A stretch of 64,000 nt of DNA from Pedobacter psychrodurus (GTDB taxonomy: Bacteria; Bacteroidota; Bacteroidia; Sphingobacteriales; Sphingobacteriaceae), in assembly GCF_004331735.1 (NCBI RefSeq), contig NZ_SJSO01000006.1, forward strand, positions 186,001 to 250,000, written 5' to 3'. The notes under the pieces were generated by a model that had not been told where the DNA came from, did no database searches, and saw only the letters and a program-made list of their open reading frames with translations. How positions within the stretch are numbered: the stretch's first letter is position 1; each line of letters starts with the position of its first letter. This document shows positions 34,588 to 43,814 of this stretch, in pieces. Position numbers and translations under genes: made by a program.

Positions 34588-35667
34588 ATGAGCGATAAAC
34601 TTAAAATTGGCATCAGTATAGGCGACGTAAACGGCATAGGTTTAGAGGTAATCATTAAAACATTATCCAATCCTGCTATTTTAAATTATTGCATTCCAAT
34701 TGTTTATGGCCACACCAAGGTTTCATCTTTTCATAGAAAAGCGAATAACCTGGGCGATTTCAGTTTTAATGTAGTTAGCCATGCCAACCAGGCTCAGCCA
34801 AAAAAGGCAAACATGATTAATTGCTGGGAAGAAGATGTAAAAATCGAATTGGGTCAGGTTACTGCAACAGGGGGGAAATATGCCCTTTTATCGCTAGAGC
34901 GTGCAACAGCCGATCTGGTAAACGGCGATATCGATGCCCTGGTTACTGCTCCAATCAATAAACATAACATTCAATCAGAAACTTTTGCTTTTCCGGGCCA
35001 TACCGAATACCTGCAGGAAAAAAGTGGAAGTAAAGATGTGCTGATGTTCCTGATCAGCGAAAATTTACGCGTGGGTGTAGTTACTGGCCACATTCCGGTG
35101 AAAGATGTTCCAACAGCAATTACAAAAGATAAAATTGTAAATAAATTAAAACTGATTAACGAGAGTTTAAAAAAAGACTTCTGGATCGAAAAACCGAAAA
35201 TTGCTGTGCTGGGTTTAAATCCACACGCCAGCGACAATGGTTTATTGGGTGCTGAAGAAGCTGAAATTATTACCCCAGCCATTCAGGAAGCCTACGATAA
35301 AGGTATCGTTTGTTTTGGTCCATACTCCGCCGATGGTTTTTTCGGCAACGGCAGCTATAAACAGTTCGATGCGGTTTTAGCGATGTATCATGATCAGGGT
35401 TTAATTCCTTTTAAAACTTTAGCTTTTCATAATGGCGTAAATTATACAGCAGGTTTAAACTTCGTTCGTACTTCTCCCGATCATGGAACAGGTTACGATA
35501 TTGCAGGTAAAGATTTAGCAGATTCTACTTCATTTACTGAGGCTTTATTTTCTGCTATCCACATTGTGAAAAACCGTAGGGAGCAAGAGGAAATGTTAGC
35601 AAACCAATTACGTTCAGGAGGCAAGGTTGTAGAAACACAGTTCGACATCAAGGATGATGCTTCTTAA
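34588..35667 (+). CDS. pdxA: 4-hydroxythreonine-4-phosphate dehydrogenase
   Basis: The 359-residue protein matches PdxA in length and sequence: ISIGDVNGIGLEVI at the start, APINKHNIQ, PGHTEYLQ with a metal-binding His, AMYHDQGLIPFK with the second His, and RTSPDHGTGYDIAGK with the third. It performs the NAD-dependent oxidation in pyridoxal phosphate synthesis. It is a single gene; the nearby thiamine- or PLP-dependent genes show no operon link. Confidence 0.95.
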   Translation: MSDKLKIGISIGDVNGIGLEVIIKTLSNPAILNYCIPIVYGHTKVSSFHRKANNLGDFSFNVVSHANQAQPKKANMINCWEEDVKIELGQVTATGGKYALLSLERATADLVNGDIDALVTAPINKHNIQSETFAFPGHTEYLQEKSGSKDVLMFLISENLRVGVVTGHIPVKDVPTAITKDKIVNKLKLINESLKKDFWIEKPKIAVLGLNPHASDNGLLGAEEAEIITPAIQEAYDKGIVCFGPYSADGFFGNGSYKQFDAVLAMYHDQGLIPFKTLAFHNGVNYTAGLNFVRTSPDHGTGYDIAGKDLADSTSFTEALFSAIHIVKNRREQEEMLANQLRSGGKVVETQFDIKDDAS

Positions 35668-35858
35668 TTAGGAAGGTTAAAAGACTAAAGCTGAAAGACC
35701 AAAGAGGGATAAACGGGAGGAACTAAAAAGCTTAGCCTCTGAATTTCGGACATCTGACCTCGGACTTTTTAAAAACTAAAGTGGTTCATTATTTATTGTA
35801 AAGCAATTGCTGTGTTTCATCGGTTCCGAAAGTCCTGCTATGCGTTTCAATCTTTTTC

Positions 35859-35891
35859 AAACCCATAAGGTTTTGAAAACCTTATGGGTTT
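35859..35891. repeat. Perfect palindrome with TTTT/AAAA centre
   Basis: AAACCCATAAGGTTTT and AAAACCTTATGGGTTT are 16-bp perfect arms with one spacer base (G). It belongs to a family with 38276-38314 and 57149-57179. The 35668-35953 gap also holds a GTC-repeat-like string near 35736-35768 and no gene. Confidence 0.8.
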
Positions 35892-35953
35892 AACAAAAAG
35901 TATTTCCACTCCTATCAGGTTTATTTTAGTTAAAATTGTGCATCAAATTCAAA

Positions 35954-37135
35954 ATGAGCGGCACTAAAAAACTCAATTACATCCTACCCACAATTGTTAT
36001 TGCGCAGTTTCTCTGTACTTCATTGTGGTTTGCAGGCAATGCGGTATTACCTGATATTGTTAAAAGCTTCTCAACGGAAACAAACCTCTTGGCCAACCTC
36101 ACCAGCATGGTGCAGTTTGGTTTTATTAGCGGAACCTTAGTGTTTGCCTTTTTTGCCATCTCCGATATTTTTTCACCATCGAAAGTATTCTTTATATGTG
36201 GAATTGCAGCTGCATTGTTTAATCTGGGCATCTGCCTGGAATTACCCGATGTTCGCCTATTGTTGCTCTTTCGCTTTTTAACTGGCTTTATGTTGGCTGG
36301 GATTTACCCCGTTGGTATGAAAATAGCTTCCGATTATTTTAAAGATGGATTAGGAAAATCGTTAGGTTTTTTAGTTGGTGCTTTGGTTTTTGGTACTGCC
36401 TTTCCCCATTTATTAAAAACATTTACAGCAAATTTTGCCTGGCAATATGTAATCTTTGCTACATCTGCTTTATCTGTTACTGGTGCTTTTGGGATCATAT
36501 TGTTTGTGCCCAATGGTCCATTTAGAACCGCTGGACAAAAATTCAATTTTAGCTCCTGCTTAAGCGGTTTTAAAAATCCAGGTTTTCGATCTGCAGCTTT
36601 CGGTTATTTCGGGCATATGTGGGAACTTTATACATTTTGGGCCTTTCTTCCTGGGATGTTAATGCTTTTTAATACTAAACACCCAACTACAGTATTAAAT
36701 ATTCCGCTATTTTCATTTTTGGTTATTGCATCGGGCGGATTATCTTGTATGATCGGCGGTTTGCTCTCACAAAAATTTGGAGCAAAACGGATTGCCACTA
36801 TTGCACTGGCAATCTCCGGATTATGCTGTCTGCTCTCCCCTATTTTTCTGTTCAGTGGCTCAGTTTATGCTTTTCTTATATTTTTATTTTGCTGGGGGCT
36901 ATCCGGCACAGCAGATTCACCCTTGTTTTCTTCATTGATTGCCAAAAATGCACCAGAAAGCCTTCGGGGAACTTCATTAACGCTGGTAAACTGTATCGGT
37001 TTTGCCATCACCATCATTAGTATCCAGGTGGTTAACCTATTATCAAAACAGCTAAATGTTCAATATCTTTATATGGTTTTGGCGGTAGGGCCAGTATTGG
37101 GATTGTGGGCACTGATCAAAAAAATAACACATTAG
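35954..37135 (+). CDS. Major facilitator superfamily transporter
   Basis: The 393-residue protein has twelve hydrophobic helices with the MFS repeat layout: a first helix LPTIVIAQFLCTSLWFAGNA and an RFLTGFMLAGIYPVG segment corresponding to the helix 4 region. In the centre is a cytosolic loop around residue 195 (GQKFNFSSCLSGFKN). The substrate is unknown; it resembles the sugar- or nitrate-porter-like groups only loosely. A TTG at 35936 could add six residues, but the ATG at 35954 is preferred. Confidence 0.88.
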   Translation: MSGTKKLNYILPTIVIAQFLCTSLWFAGNAVLPDIVKSFSTETNLLANLTSMVQFGFISGTLVFAFFAISDIFSPSKVFFICGIAAALFNLGICLELPDVRLLLLFRFLTGFMLAGIYPVGMKIASDYFKDGLGKSLGFLVGALVFGTAFPHLLKTFTANFAWQYVIFATSALSVTGAFGIILFVPNGPFRTAGQKFNFSSCLSGFKNPGFRSAAFGYFGHMWELYTFWAFLPGMLMLFNTKHPTTVLNIPLFSFLVIASGGLSCMIGGLLSQKFGAKRIATIALAISGLCCLLSPIFLFSGSVYAFLIFLFCWGLSGTADSPLFSSLIAKNAPESLRGTSLTLVNCIGFAITIISIQVVNLLSKQLNVQYLYMVLAVGPVLGLWALIKKITH

Positions 37136-37242
37136 GCTGGATTTCCAAAATCTCTTATATTGTAAAACTTTCTAGTATGATTACCCTGTAGTGCTTGACA
37201 ACAAATTATTAATTGATAATTCTAAATAAATACAATTACAAA

Positions 37243-38085
37243 ATGAGTATCAATATCTCCCCAATTATAAAACCAGCAGAATTAACTTGGTTAAATCAAG
37301 ACGATGAAATTGTAATTATCGATGCGAGCGCTGGCTCAAAAGCCAGGTATGATGAGCAGCATTTAGCAGATGCACTTTTCGCAGATGTAAACCAGGATTT
37401 AGCCAATATTGTAGATTTTGCAGTAGGTGGGAGACATCCTTTGCCTACTTTCGAGCAATTTTCGACCGTTTTACAGAAATTCGGTATCACAAAAAATAGC
37501 CATGTAATTGTTTACGATGATAAAAATGGTGGCAATGCTGCAGCGAGGCTTTGGTGGATGCTAAAGGCTATCGGCCATGAAAAAGTACAGGTTATAGATG
37601 GTGGTTTTCAAGCAGCTGTTAAAGCGGGGTTTCCAACTACAGATAAATTGGAGATTCCAAAGTCTGTTGCTCCATACGACATCAAAGCATGGAACTTACC
37701 CTTATCTGATATCAACGAGGTAGAAAGAGTGTCCAAAACCGACGATTACATTGTGATTGATGTACGTGATGCAAACCGATTTGCAGGCCTCACCGAACCT
37801 ATTGATTTAATTGCAGGGCATATCCCAGGTGCGGCAAATATTCCCTATACCGAGAATTTAGATGCTGCAGGTGCTTTCCTGGCCCCCGAAATATTGAAAG
37901 AAAAATATACTGAAGCTTTGGCACACGTTAAACCCGAAAACGTAATTGTGCACTGTGGCTCGGGCATTACCGCTTGCCATACGCTTCTGGCGATGGATTA
38001 TGCAGGTTTACCTATCCCTAAGCTTTATGTAGGCTCGTGGAGCGAATGGAGCAGAAACAATAAGGAAATGGTACTGGCTAACTAG
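37243..38085 (+). CDS. Sulfurtransferase (two rhodanese domains)
   Basis: The 280-residue protein has an inactive N-terminal rhodanese domain and a catalytic C-terminal one with the loop HCGSGITACHT. The CGSGxTA loop is typical of 3-mercaptopyruvate sulfurtransferases rather than the CRKGxT of thiosulfate sulfurtransferases. The interdomain GRHPLPTFEQF and GWDGGF-like IDGGFQA segments fit. The frame extends to a TTG at 37213, but MSINIS at 37243 is the natural ATG start. It is cytosolic and monocistronic. Confidence 0.9.
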   Translation: MSINISPIIKPAELTWLNQDDEIVIIDASAGSKARYDEQHLADALFADVNQDLANIVDFAVGGRHPLPTFEQFSTVLQKFGITKNSHVIVYDDKNGGNAAARLWWMLKAIGHEKVQVIDGGFQAAVKAGFPTTDKLEIPKSVAPYDIKAWNLPLSDINEVERVSKTDDYIVIDVRDANRFAGLTEPIDLIAGHIPGAANIPYTENLDAAGAFLAPEILKEKYTEALAHVKPENVIVHCGSGITACHTLLAMDYAGLPIPKLYVGSWSEWSRNNKEMVLAN

Positions 38086-38140
38086 TTACCTTACAGGCAA
38101 AAGGTTTTGGAGATGTAAAAATTGCAAACTGCTAATTTAG

Positions 38141-38246
38141 ATTAATTTGGGCGTTACCCAAGCTGCGCAAGGGCCGGGCTTTTCAGGGCTGCGCTTCGCT
38201 CCGGTACCGATGAAAATCGGCACTAAACCCTTTCAATCCCTAACGC
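38141..38246 (-). repeat. Interspersed element, copy B (inverted relative to copy A)
   Basis: Its reverse complement starts GCGTTAGGGATTGAAAGGG, passes ATCGGTACCGGAGCG and CGCAGCCCTGAAAAGCCC, and ends GGGTAACGCCCAAATTAAT. Copy A at 11677-11841 has the same order, in opposite orientation and with about 50 extra bases. Confidence 0.75.
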
Positions 38247-38275
38247 AGATGCACCTAATAAAGATACCATAAACT

Positions 38276-38314
38276 TATAGACCTCGCAGGTTTTTAAAAC
38301 CTGCGAGGTCTATA
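38276..38314. repeat. 19-bp perfect palindrome with TTTT/AAAA centre
   Basis: TATAGACCTCGCAGGTTTT and AAAACCTGCGAGGTCTATA are perfect inverted arms with a single T between them. It shares its design with 35859-35891 and 57149-57179. Confidence 0.85.
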
Positions 38315-38612
38315 TTGGATTGAGTCTTTAAGCCCAAGAACTTCAGTCTTGTGTTAAATAAACCTGATAAAGCGTAAAGCCCACATCCCGATTTTTCATC
38401 GGGAGAGGACTTGAAGCGATAGCAGGACTGTTACAACCAAAATGTACAGAACCCTACATTTCCAAAAAAGAATCCTTCATATTTTTAATTAAATCTTAAA
38501 AAAGTTTCAAAAATCTCCGAGAGCTCACTGTATTTTAGCAAACAATCTGAAAACCTGCTGAGTTAACATCAACAATTTTTAAAAAACATTTTTAATCTAA
38601 TTATTTTATCCC

Positions 38613-38620
38613 TACATTTG
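38613..38620 (+). promoter_or_regulatory. -7 box TACATTTG of the DUF177-rpmF-plsX cluster
   Basis: TACATTTG is a TAnnTTTG match 22 bases before the TTG start of the DUF177 gene, the first gene of the fatty-acid cluster. No TTG is seen at -33. Confidence 0.5.
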
Positions 38621-38642
38621 CAGGCTAAAATTTTACAGTACT

Positions 38643-39173
38643 TTGAACCCACTAAAACAATTTTCATTACCGTTTACCGGATTAAAATTGGGAACCCATC
38701 AGTTTGATTATGAGCTTGATGACGCCTTTTTTAATGCATTTGAATATTCGTTAATTAAAAGTGGGAATTTAAAAGTAGACCTGGAACTTGAGAAACAAGA
38801 GACCATGATGCTTCTAAAATTCAAAGTTATTGGTACAGTTAATTTAGATTGCGATAAATGTTTATCTGAGTTTTCATTACCGGTAAATCTTTACGAAAGA
38901 CAGATCGTAAAATTTGCAGAGGCCGAAATGGAAAGCGATGATGAAGAAATTATCTCGCTAAGCCGTAAAGATACCGAGATTGATATATCGGGTCCTTTAT
39001 ACGAAATGATTAACGTAGCGGTACCTTATATCAAAAACTGCGAGCAGGCAGGTAAAGATTGTGATCAGGAAATGATTGATCGTTTAAATCAATTATCCAT
39101 CCAGAAGCAGGCTGAAGAAAATGAACAAACAAGCGACCCACGTTGGGAAGCCCTTAATAAGTTAAAAAAATAA
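38643..39173 (+). CDS. DUF177 (YceD-like) 23S rRNA accumulation protein
   Basis: The 176-residue protein matches DUF177/YceD, found next to rpmF across bacteria and implicated in 23S rRNA accumulation and in balancing ribosome and lipid synthesis. It has the metal-binding-like NLDCDKCLSEFSLPV and the late NCEQAGKDCDQE, whose Cys residues could bind zinc. The start is a TTG with no in-frame ATG upstream. The next gene, rpmF, starts 15 bases after its stop. Confidence 0.88.
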   Translation: MNPLKQFSLPFTGLKLGTHQFDYELDDAFFNAFEYSLIKSGNLKVDLELEKQETMMLLKFKVIGTVNLDCDKCLSEFSLPVNLYERQIVKFAEAEMESDDEEIISLSRKDTEIDISGPLYEMINVAVPYIKNCEQAGKDCDQEMIDRLNQLSIQKQAEENEQTSDPRWEALNKLKK

Positions 39174-39188
39174 TTAGATTATACACCA

Positions 39189-39380
39189 ATGGCACATCCA
39201 AAACGGAAAATCTCGAAACAGAGAAAAAATAAAAGAAGAACACACTATAAAGCTGTTACTCCTTCTTTAGCAACATGCTCGGCAACAGGTGCTATTCACG
39301 TACCTCACCGTGCTTACAACGTTGATGGTAACTTATACTACAACGGCAAACTGGTTATCGAAAATACTCAGATTGGGTAA
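39189..39380 (+). CDS. rpmF: 50S ribosomal protein L32
   Basis: This 63-residue protein begins AHPKRKISKQRKNKRRTHYK, the L32 signature. Zinc-binding L32 has four Cys, but only one (LATCSATG) is left here, so this is the zinc-independent form. It is the second gene of the DUF177-rpmF-plsX-fabH cluster, an arrangement conserved far beyond Bacteroidota. A structured 100-base gap follows before plsX. Confidence 0.95.
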   Translation: MAHPKRKISKQRKNKRRTHYKAVTPSLATCSATGAIHVPHRAYNVDGNLYYNGKLVIENTQIG

Positions 39381-39395
39381 TTTTCTTAAAAAATT

Positions 39396-39477
39396 GTTTG
39401 TGTTTTCAGCGGCTTTAGTCATACCTTAGTCAACTGAAAAATTCAGGATTACACCTGACTTAACACAAACAGATTTT
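39396..39477 (+). promoter_or_regulatory. Structured gap between rpmF and plsX
   Basis: GTTTGTGTT (39396-39404) and AACACAAAC (39462-39470) are perfect 9-bp inverted arms enclosing smaller hairpins (CTGAAAAATTCAG), followed by ATTTTTT. It could attenuate transcription between ribosomal and lipid genes, or be a partial terminator. Confidence 0.45.
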
Positions 39478-39481
39478 TTCT

Positions 39482-40420
39482 ATGAAAATAGGCCTCGACA
39501 TAATGGGCGGAGACTATGCTCCCAAAGCAATTGTTTTGGGAGCAATAGCTGCTCATCAATCGCTTAACGCTGGAGAGCATTTAGTTCTTATTGGCGATAC
39601 CGAACAGATTAAACCCATTCTTGCAGAAGAAGGTTTTAATCCAGATCATTTTGAATACGTTCATACTGATGAAGTAATTGGTATGGGCGAACATCCCACC
39701 AAAGCAATCGTTCAGAAACCAAATTCGAGCATAGCAGTTGGTTTTAACCTTTTAAAAGAAGGCAAAATCGATTCTTTCGCAAGTGCTGGTAACTCTGGAG
39801 CCATGTTGGTTGGCGCAGTTTTTAGCGTTAAAACCATTCCGGGCATTATCCGCCCATGTTTATGTACAATTCTTCCGAAAATTAAAGGCGGCACAGGCTT
39901 ACTGTTAGATGTAGGTGCAAATGCAGACTGCAAACCCGATATTTTATTACAATTTGGCGTTTTAGGCAGCTTATATGCAGAAAATCTTTTGCAGATAAAC
40001 GATCCGAAAGTTGCCCTCATTAATATCGGTGAAGAAGATGAGAAAGGAAATATGTTAAGCATGGCTACTTTCCCGTTAATGAAAGAAACCAACCTATTCA
40101 ACTTTGTTGGGAATGTGGAAGGAAGAGATTTATTTAACGATAAAGCTGATGTAATTGTATGTGATGGTTTTACCGGAAATATAATGCTAAAATTAGCAGA
40201 ATCTTTTTATGTACTGACCATCAAAAAGGGACTTAAAGATGAGTTCTTCGATCGTTTTAATTATGAACAATATGGTGGAAGTCCGGTTTTAGGTGTTAAT
40301 GCTCCCGTTGTTATCGGACATGGAATTTCTAGTCCGTTAGCTGTTAAAAATATGGTTCTACAATCAAGAGAAATGATTACCACTGGATTGGTAGAAAAAA
40401 TTAGAATTGCATTTAAATAA
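39482..40420 (+). CDS. plsX: Phosphate acyltransferase PlsX
   Basis: The 312-residue protein has the PlsX opening IGLDIMGGDYAPKAIVLGA and segments SAGNSGAMLVGA, DVGANADCKPD, NIGEEDEKGN and CDGFTGNIMLKLAE. It makes acyl-phosphate from acyl-ACP for phospholipid synthesis at the inner membrane face. It precedes fabH by 18 bases in the fatty-acid cluster. Confidence 0.95.
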   Translation: MKIGLDIMGGDYAPKAIVLGAIAAHQSLNAGEHLVLIGDTEQIKPILAEEGFNPDHFEYVHTDEVIGMGEHPTKAIVQKPNSSIAVGFNLLKEGKIDSFASAGNSGAMLVGAVFSVKTIPGIIRPCLCTILPKIKGGTGLLLDVGANADCKPDILLQFGVLGSLYAENLLQINDPKVALINIGEEDEKGNMLSMATFPLMKETNLFNFVGNVEGRDLFNDKADVIVCDGFTGNIMLKLAESFYVLTIKKGLKDEFFDRFNYEQYGGSPVLGVNAPVVIGHGISSPLAVKNMVLQSREMITTGLVEKIRIAFK

Positions 40421-40438
40421 TTTATTAAAATTCTTAAA

Positions 40439-41437
40439 ATGAGTAAAATTCACGCTGCTATTACGGCAGTAAATGGTTACGTTCCCGACTATGTGCTTAC
40501 AAATGCAGAGTTAGAAACCATGGTTGATACTTCGGATGAATGGATTACCAGCAGAACGGGAATTAAAGAACGTAGAATTTTAAAGGGAGAAGGTTTAGGC
40601 ACTTCCGATTTGGCTGTTCATGCGGTAAACGGTCTACTTAAAAAGAGAGGAATTGATGCAAAAGAAATTGAACTGATTATCTTTTGCACCACTACTCCTG
40701 ATTTTACTTTCCCTGCAACAGCAAACGTTTTAGCTGATAAAATCGGCGCTACAAATGCATGGGGCTACGATCTACAGGCAGCTTGTTCTGGCTTTATTTT
40801 CGGGCTTGCTACCGGTGCTTCATTTATCGAATCGGGGAGACACAAAAAAGTTTTAGTGGTTGGTGGCGATAAAATGTCGTCAATTATCAATTATGAAGAC
40901 CGTACAACCTGTATCATTTTTGGTGATGGTTGTGGTTGTGCTTTATTAGAGCCAAACGAAGAAGGCTTGGGCATTCAAGATTCTATTTTAAGAACTGATG
41001 GTGCAGGAAGAAATTTCTTAGGGATGAAAGCGGGTGGTTCGGTGATGCCGGCAACCCACGAAACTGTTGATGCAAGATTACATTTTGCACACCAGGAAGG
41101 CCCAACAGTATTTAAATTTGCGGTAACTAATATGGCCGATGTTGCTGCTGAAATTATGGAACGTAACGGCTTAACTGCCGATGATGTTGCATGGTTAGTG
41201 CCTCACCAAGCCAACAAACGTATTATCGATGCCACTGCAAACCGTATGGGCGTTACAACCGATAAGGTAATGATCAACATCGAGCGTTACGGAAACACAA
41301 CCAACGGAACTATTCCTTTATGTTTATGGGAATGGGAAAGCAGATTAAAAAAAGGCGATAACATCGTTTTAGCTGCATTCGGTGGTGGTTTCACCTGGGG
41401 TTCGATTTACCTTAAATGGGCTTACGATTCAAATTAG
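40439..41437 (+). CDS. fabH: 3-oxoacyl-ACP synthase III, cluster copy
   Basis: This 332-residue FabH has the triad C116 ([11 protein letters not shown]), His in VPHQANKR near residue 258 and Asn in YGNTTNGT near residue 288. Its length and its place between plsX and accB mark it as the housekeeping initiator of fatty-acid synthesis. A paralogue lies alone at 31082. Its stop codon is followed directly by a GTC-repeat. Confidence 0.95.
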   Translation: MSKIHAAITAVNGYVPDYVLTNAELETMVDTSDEWITSRTGIKERRILKGEGLGTSDLAVHAVNGLLKKRGIDAKEIELIIFCTTTPDFTFPATANVLADKIGATNAWGYDLQAACSGFIFGLATGASFIESGRHKKVLVVGGDKMSSIINYEDRTTCIIFGDGCGCALLEPNEEGLGIQDSILRTDGAGRNFLGMKAGGSVMPATHETVDARLHFAHQEGPTVFKFAVTNMADVAAEIMERNGLTADDVAWLVPHQANKRIIDATANRMGVTTDKVMINIERYGNTTNGTIPLCLWEWESRLKKGDNIVLAAFGGGFTWGSIYLKWAYDSN

Positions 41438-41468
41438 TCGGAAGTCTTTAGTCGGGAGTCAGAAGTCG
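41436..41468 (+). repeat. GTC-repeat, copy B, at the fabH stop
   Basis: It begins at the last bases of the TAG stop and contains GAAGTCTTTAGTCGGGAGTC followed by AGAAGTC, the core shared with 13091-13125 and 24893-24925. Confidence 0.7.
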
Positions 41469-41552
41469 TATACTGCATAAAAAAAATAAAACAAAAAAAG
41501 TATAACTTAGTTAATTCAATAAACACTATTTTTTACATAACTAGCCTAAAAA

Positions 41553-42029
41553 ATGGATATCAAACAAATACAGGAACTGATTAAATTTGTTTCTCGTTCT
41601 GGAGTAAATGAAGTTGCAATTGAGCAAGAAAACTTCAAAATCACGATCAAAACAAACCAAGCACCAACAGTTGTGCATGCTACCGTACCACAGGCTCCGC
41701 TTGTACAGGCTGCTGCCCCTGTTGCCACAGCTCCTACTGCTCCAAATGCAGCAACACCTGCTGTACCAGCTGCAGAAGACACCTCAAAGTACATTACCGT
41801 AAAATCGCCAATGATTGGTACATTCTACCGTTCAGCTAGTCCAGACAAACCAATGTTTGTTAATGTTGGTGATGAAATTAGCACAGGTAAAGTAGTTTGT
41901 ATAATCGAGGCAATGAAACTTTTCAACGAGATTGAAAGTGAAGTTTCTGGCCGTATCGTTAAAATTTTGGTTGATAATGCATCACCAGTAGAATACGACC
42001 AACCGTTATTTTTAGTAGAACCTATTTAG
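41553..42029 (+). CDS. accB: Biotin carboxyl carrier protein of acetyl-CoA carboxylase
   Basis: The 158-residue protein has an N-terminal segment ([19 protein letters not shown]), an Ala/Pro/Val-rich flexible linker (residues 38-75) and a biotinyl domain with [10 protein letters not shown], biotinylated at K122. A thumb segment [11 protein letters not shown] is present. It carries CO2 between AccC and the carboxyltransferase. It is 115 bases after fabH and 217 bases before accC. Confidence 0.95.
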   Translation: MDIKQIQELIKFVSRSGVNEVAIEQENFKITIKTNQAPTVVHATVPQAPLVQAAAPVATAPTAPNAATPAVPAAEDTSKYITVKSPMIGTFYRSASPDKPMFVNVGDEISTGKVVCIIEAMKLFNEIESEVSGRIVKILVDNASPVEYDQPLFLVEPI

Positions 42030-42052
42030 TAAAATACACCACATTTACTCCT

Positions 42053-42155
42053 CGGTTTCGTGTCTTCACGAACCGAAAATAGTAAATTGTTATCTTCAGT
42101 ATTGTATTTTAACAAACTGAATAAAATATAAATGGTTCGTGGCGACACGAACCAT
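42053..42155. repeat. Two related GGTTCGTG hairpins between accB and accC
   Basis: CGGTTTCGTG-tctt-CACGAACCG (42053-42075) and ATGGTTCGTG-gcga-CACGAACCAT (42132-42155, perfect 10-bp stem) share their arm sequence and differ in loops. They may act as a regulatory leader or be a mobile palindrome. Confidence 0.55.
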
Positions 42156-42246
42156 GGCATTTAATTTAAAATTTGAATATATCGGCTTGTAGTTCGCGGA
42201 TAATCTGTGTAATCACATCATCGGTGTAATCATCAATTAAAAAATT

Positions 42247-43590
42247 ATGTTTAAAAAAATACTAATTGCCAACAGGGGTGAAATCGCTTTGCGTATTATC
42301 CGTACCTGTAAGGAAATGGGCATCAAAACGGTTGCTGTTTACTCTACCGCAGATCGCGAAAGTTTACACGTACGTTTTGCTGATGAGGCTGTTTGTATTG
42401 GCCCCCCGCCTAGTAAAGATTCTTATTTAAATATTCCAAATATTATCTCAGCTGCAGAATTAACTAATGCCGATGCCATACACCCAGGTTATGGTTTCTT
42501 ATCAGAAAATGCTAAATTTTCTAACATCTGCCGCGAGTATAACATCAAATTTATTGGTGCAACTCCAGAGCAGATTAACGGCATGGGTGATAAAGCCTCT
42601 GCAAAAGAAACCATGAAAATTGCAGGTGTACCAACAATCCCAGGATCAGAAGGTTTGCTTAGCAGCGTTAAAGAAGGTATTGGGATCGCAAACGAAATGG
42701 GCTACCCTGTAATTCTAAAAGCAACTGCCGGTGGTGGTGGCCGTGGTATGCGTGTGGTTTGGAAAGACGAAGATTTTGAAAATGCATGGGATAGTGCCCG
42801 TCAGGAATCTGGTGCAGCCTTTGGTAACGATGGTTTATATTTAGAGAAATACATCGAAGATCCACGTCACATCGAAATCCAGATTATTGGAGATCAGTTT
42901 GGCAAAGCCTGTCACTTATCAGAGCGCGATTGTTCAATTCAACGCCGTCACCAGAAATTGGTAGAGGAATCTCCTTCTCCATTTATGACTGATGAATTGC
43001 GTGTAAGAATGGGTGAGGCAGCTATTAAAGGTGCAATGGCTGTAAATTATGAAGGTGCAGGTACTATCGAATTTTTGGTTGATAAACACCGTAACTTCTA
43101 TTTTATGGAGATGAATACGCGTATTCAGGTAGAGCATCCGGTTACTGAAGAGGTAATCAACTTCGATTTAATTAAAGAACAGATTAAAGTTGCCGCTGGA
43201 ATTCCAATTTCGGGTAAAAACTACTTCCCAGATATGCACGCAATCGAATGCCGTATCAACGCCGAAGATCCAGCAAACAACTTCCGCCCTTCACCTGGAA
43301 GAATTACCAATTTCCACTCACCAGGTGGTCATGGTGTTCGTGTTGATACACACGTTTATGCTGGCTATTCAATTCCTTCTAACTACGATTCGATGATTGC
43401 TAAATTAATCTGCGTTGCGCAAACACGCGAAGAGGCAATTTGTACCATGGAACGTGCATTAGGTGAATTTGTAATTGAAGGTGTGAAAACAACCATTCCC
43501 TTCCATCTTCAGTTAATGAAAGATCCAAACTTTAGAGCAGGAAATTTCACTACGAAATTTATGGAAACGTTTGAGTTTTCGGAAGGATAA
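42247..43590 (+). CDS. accC: Biotin carboxylase subunit of acetyl-CoA carboxylase
   Basis: This 447-residue ATP-grasp enzyme opens [19 protein letters not shown]. It has the ATP-binding glycine loop [12 protein letters not shown] near residue 159, the catalytic segment [16 protein letters not shown], and [13 protein letters not shown]. It carboxylates the biotin on AccB. It ends the cluster, and a strong terminator follows at 43616-43657. Confidence 0.96.
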   Translation: MFKKILIANRGEIALRIIRTCKEMGIKTVAVYSTADRESLHVRFADEAVCIGPPPSKDSYLNIPNIISAAELTNADAIHPGYGFLSENAKFSNICREYNIKFIGATPEQINGMGDKASAKETMKIAGVPTIPGSEGLLSSVKEGIGIANEMGYPVILKATAGGGGRGMRVVWKDEDFENAWDSARQESGAAFGNDGLYLEKYIEDPRHIEIQIIGDQFGKACHLSERDCSIQRRHQKLVEESPSPFMTDELRVRMGEAAIKGAMAVNYEGAGTIEFLVDKHRNFYFMEMNTRIQVEHPVTEEVINFDLIKEQIKVAAGIPISGKNYFPDMHAIECRINAEDPANNFRPSPGRITNFHSPGGHGVRVDTHVYAGYSIPSNYDSMIAKLICVAQTREEAICTMERALGEFVIEGVKTTIPFHLQLMKDPNFRAGNFTTKFMETFEFSEG

Positions 43591-43615
43591 AGGCGATTTC
43601 TACAATCAAAAATAC

Positions 43616-43657
43616 AAAGAGGCTATTCAATTTACTTGGATAGCCTCTTTTGTTTTT
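43616..43657 (+). terminator. Terminator of the fatty-acid cluster
   Basis: AAAGAGGCTAT and ATAGCCTCTTT form a perfect 11-bp stem with a loop of about 13 bases, followed by a T-rich run, 25 bases after the accC stop. Confidence 0.85.
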
Positions 43658-43814
43658 CAGATAGACTGGATTGTTTCTCCGTTAAATATTTTTAATTAAC
43701 GTTCTTTTCAAAAGGATTGCTAATTTTAGTTATCTAAACAAAATCTAACAATTAACAATCTATCTTGTAGCATTTTACATCTGGCATACGTTTCTATAAT
43801 AAAACCCTCGAATT

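Larger units (their letters stand above)
38086..38642. other. Repeat-rich gap of 557 bases before the fatty-acid cluster
   Basis: No gene is supported. The gap holds interspersed element copy B (38141-38246), a 19-bp perfect palindrome (38276-38314), a copy of the AAACCTGAT repeat (38351-38430, with the hairpin CCCGATTTTTCATCGGG) and the -7 box of the DUF177 operon (38613-38620). Confidence 0.7.
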
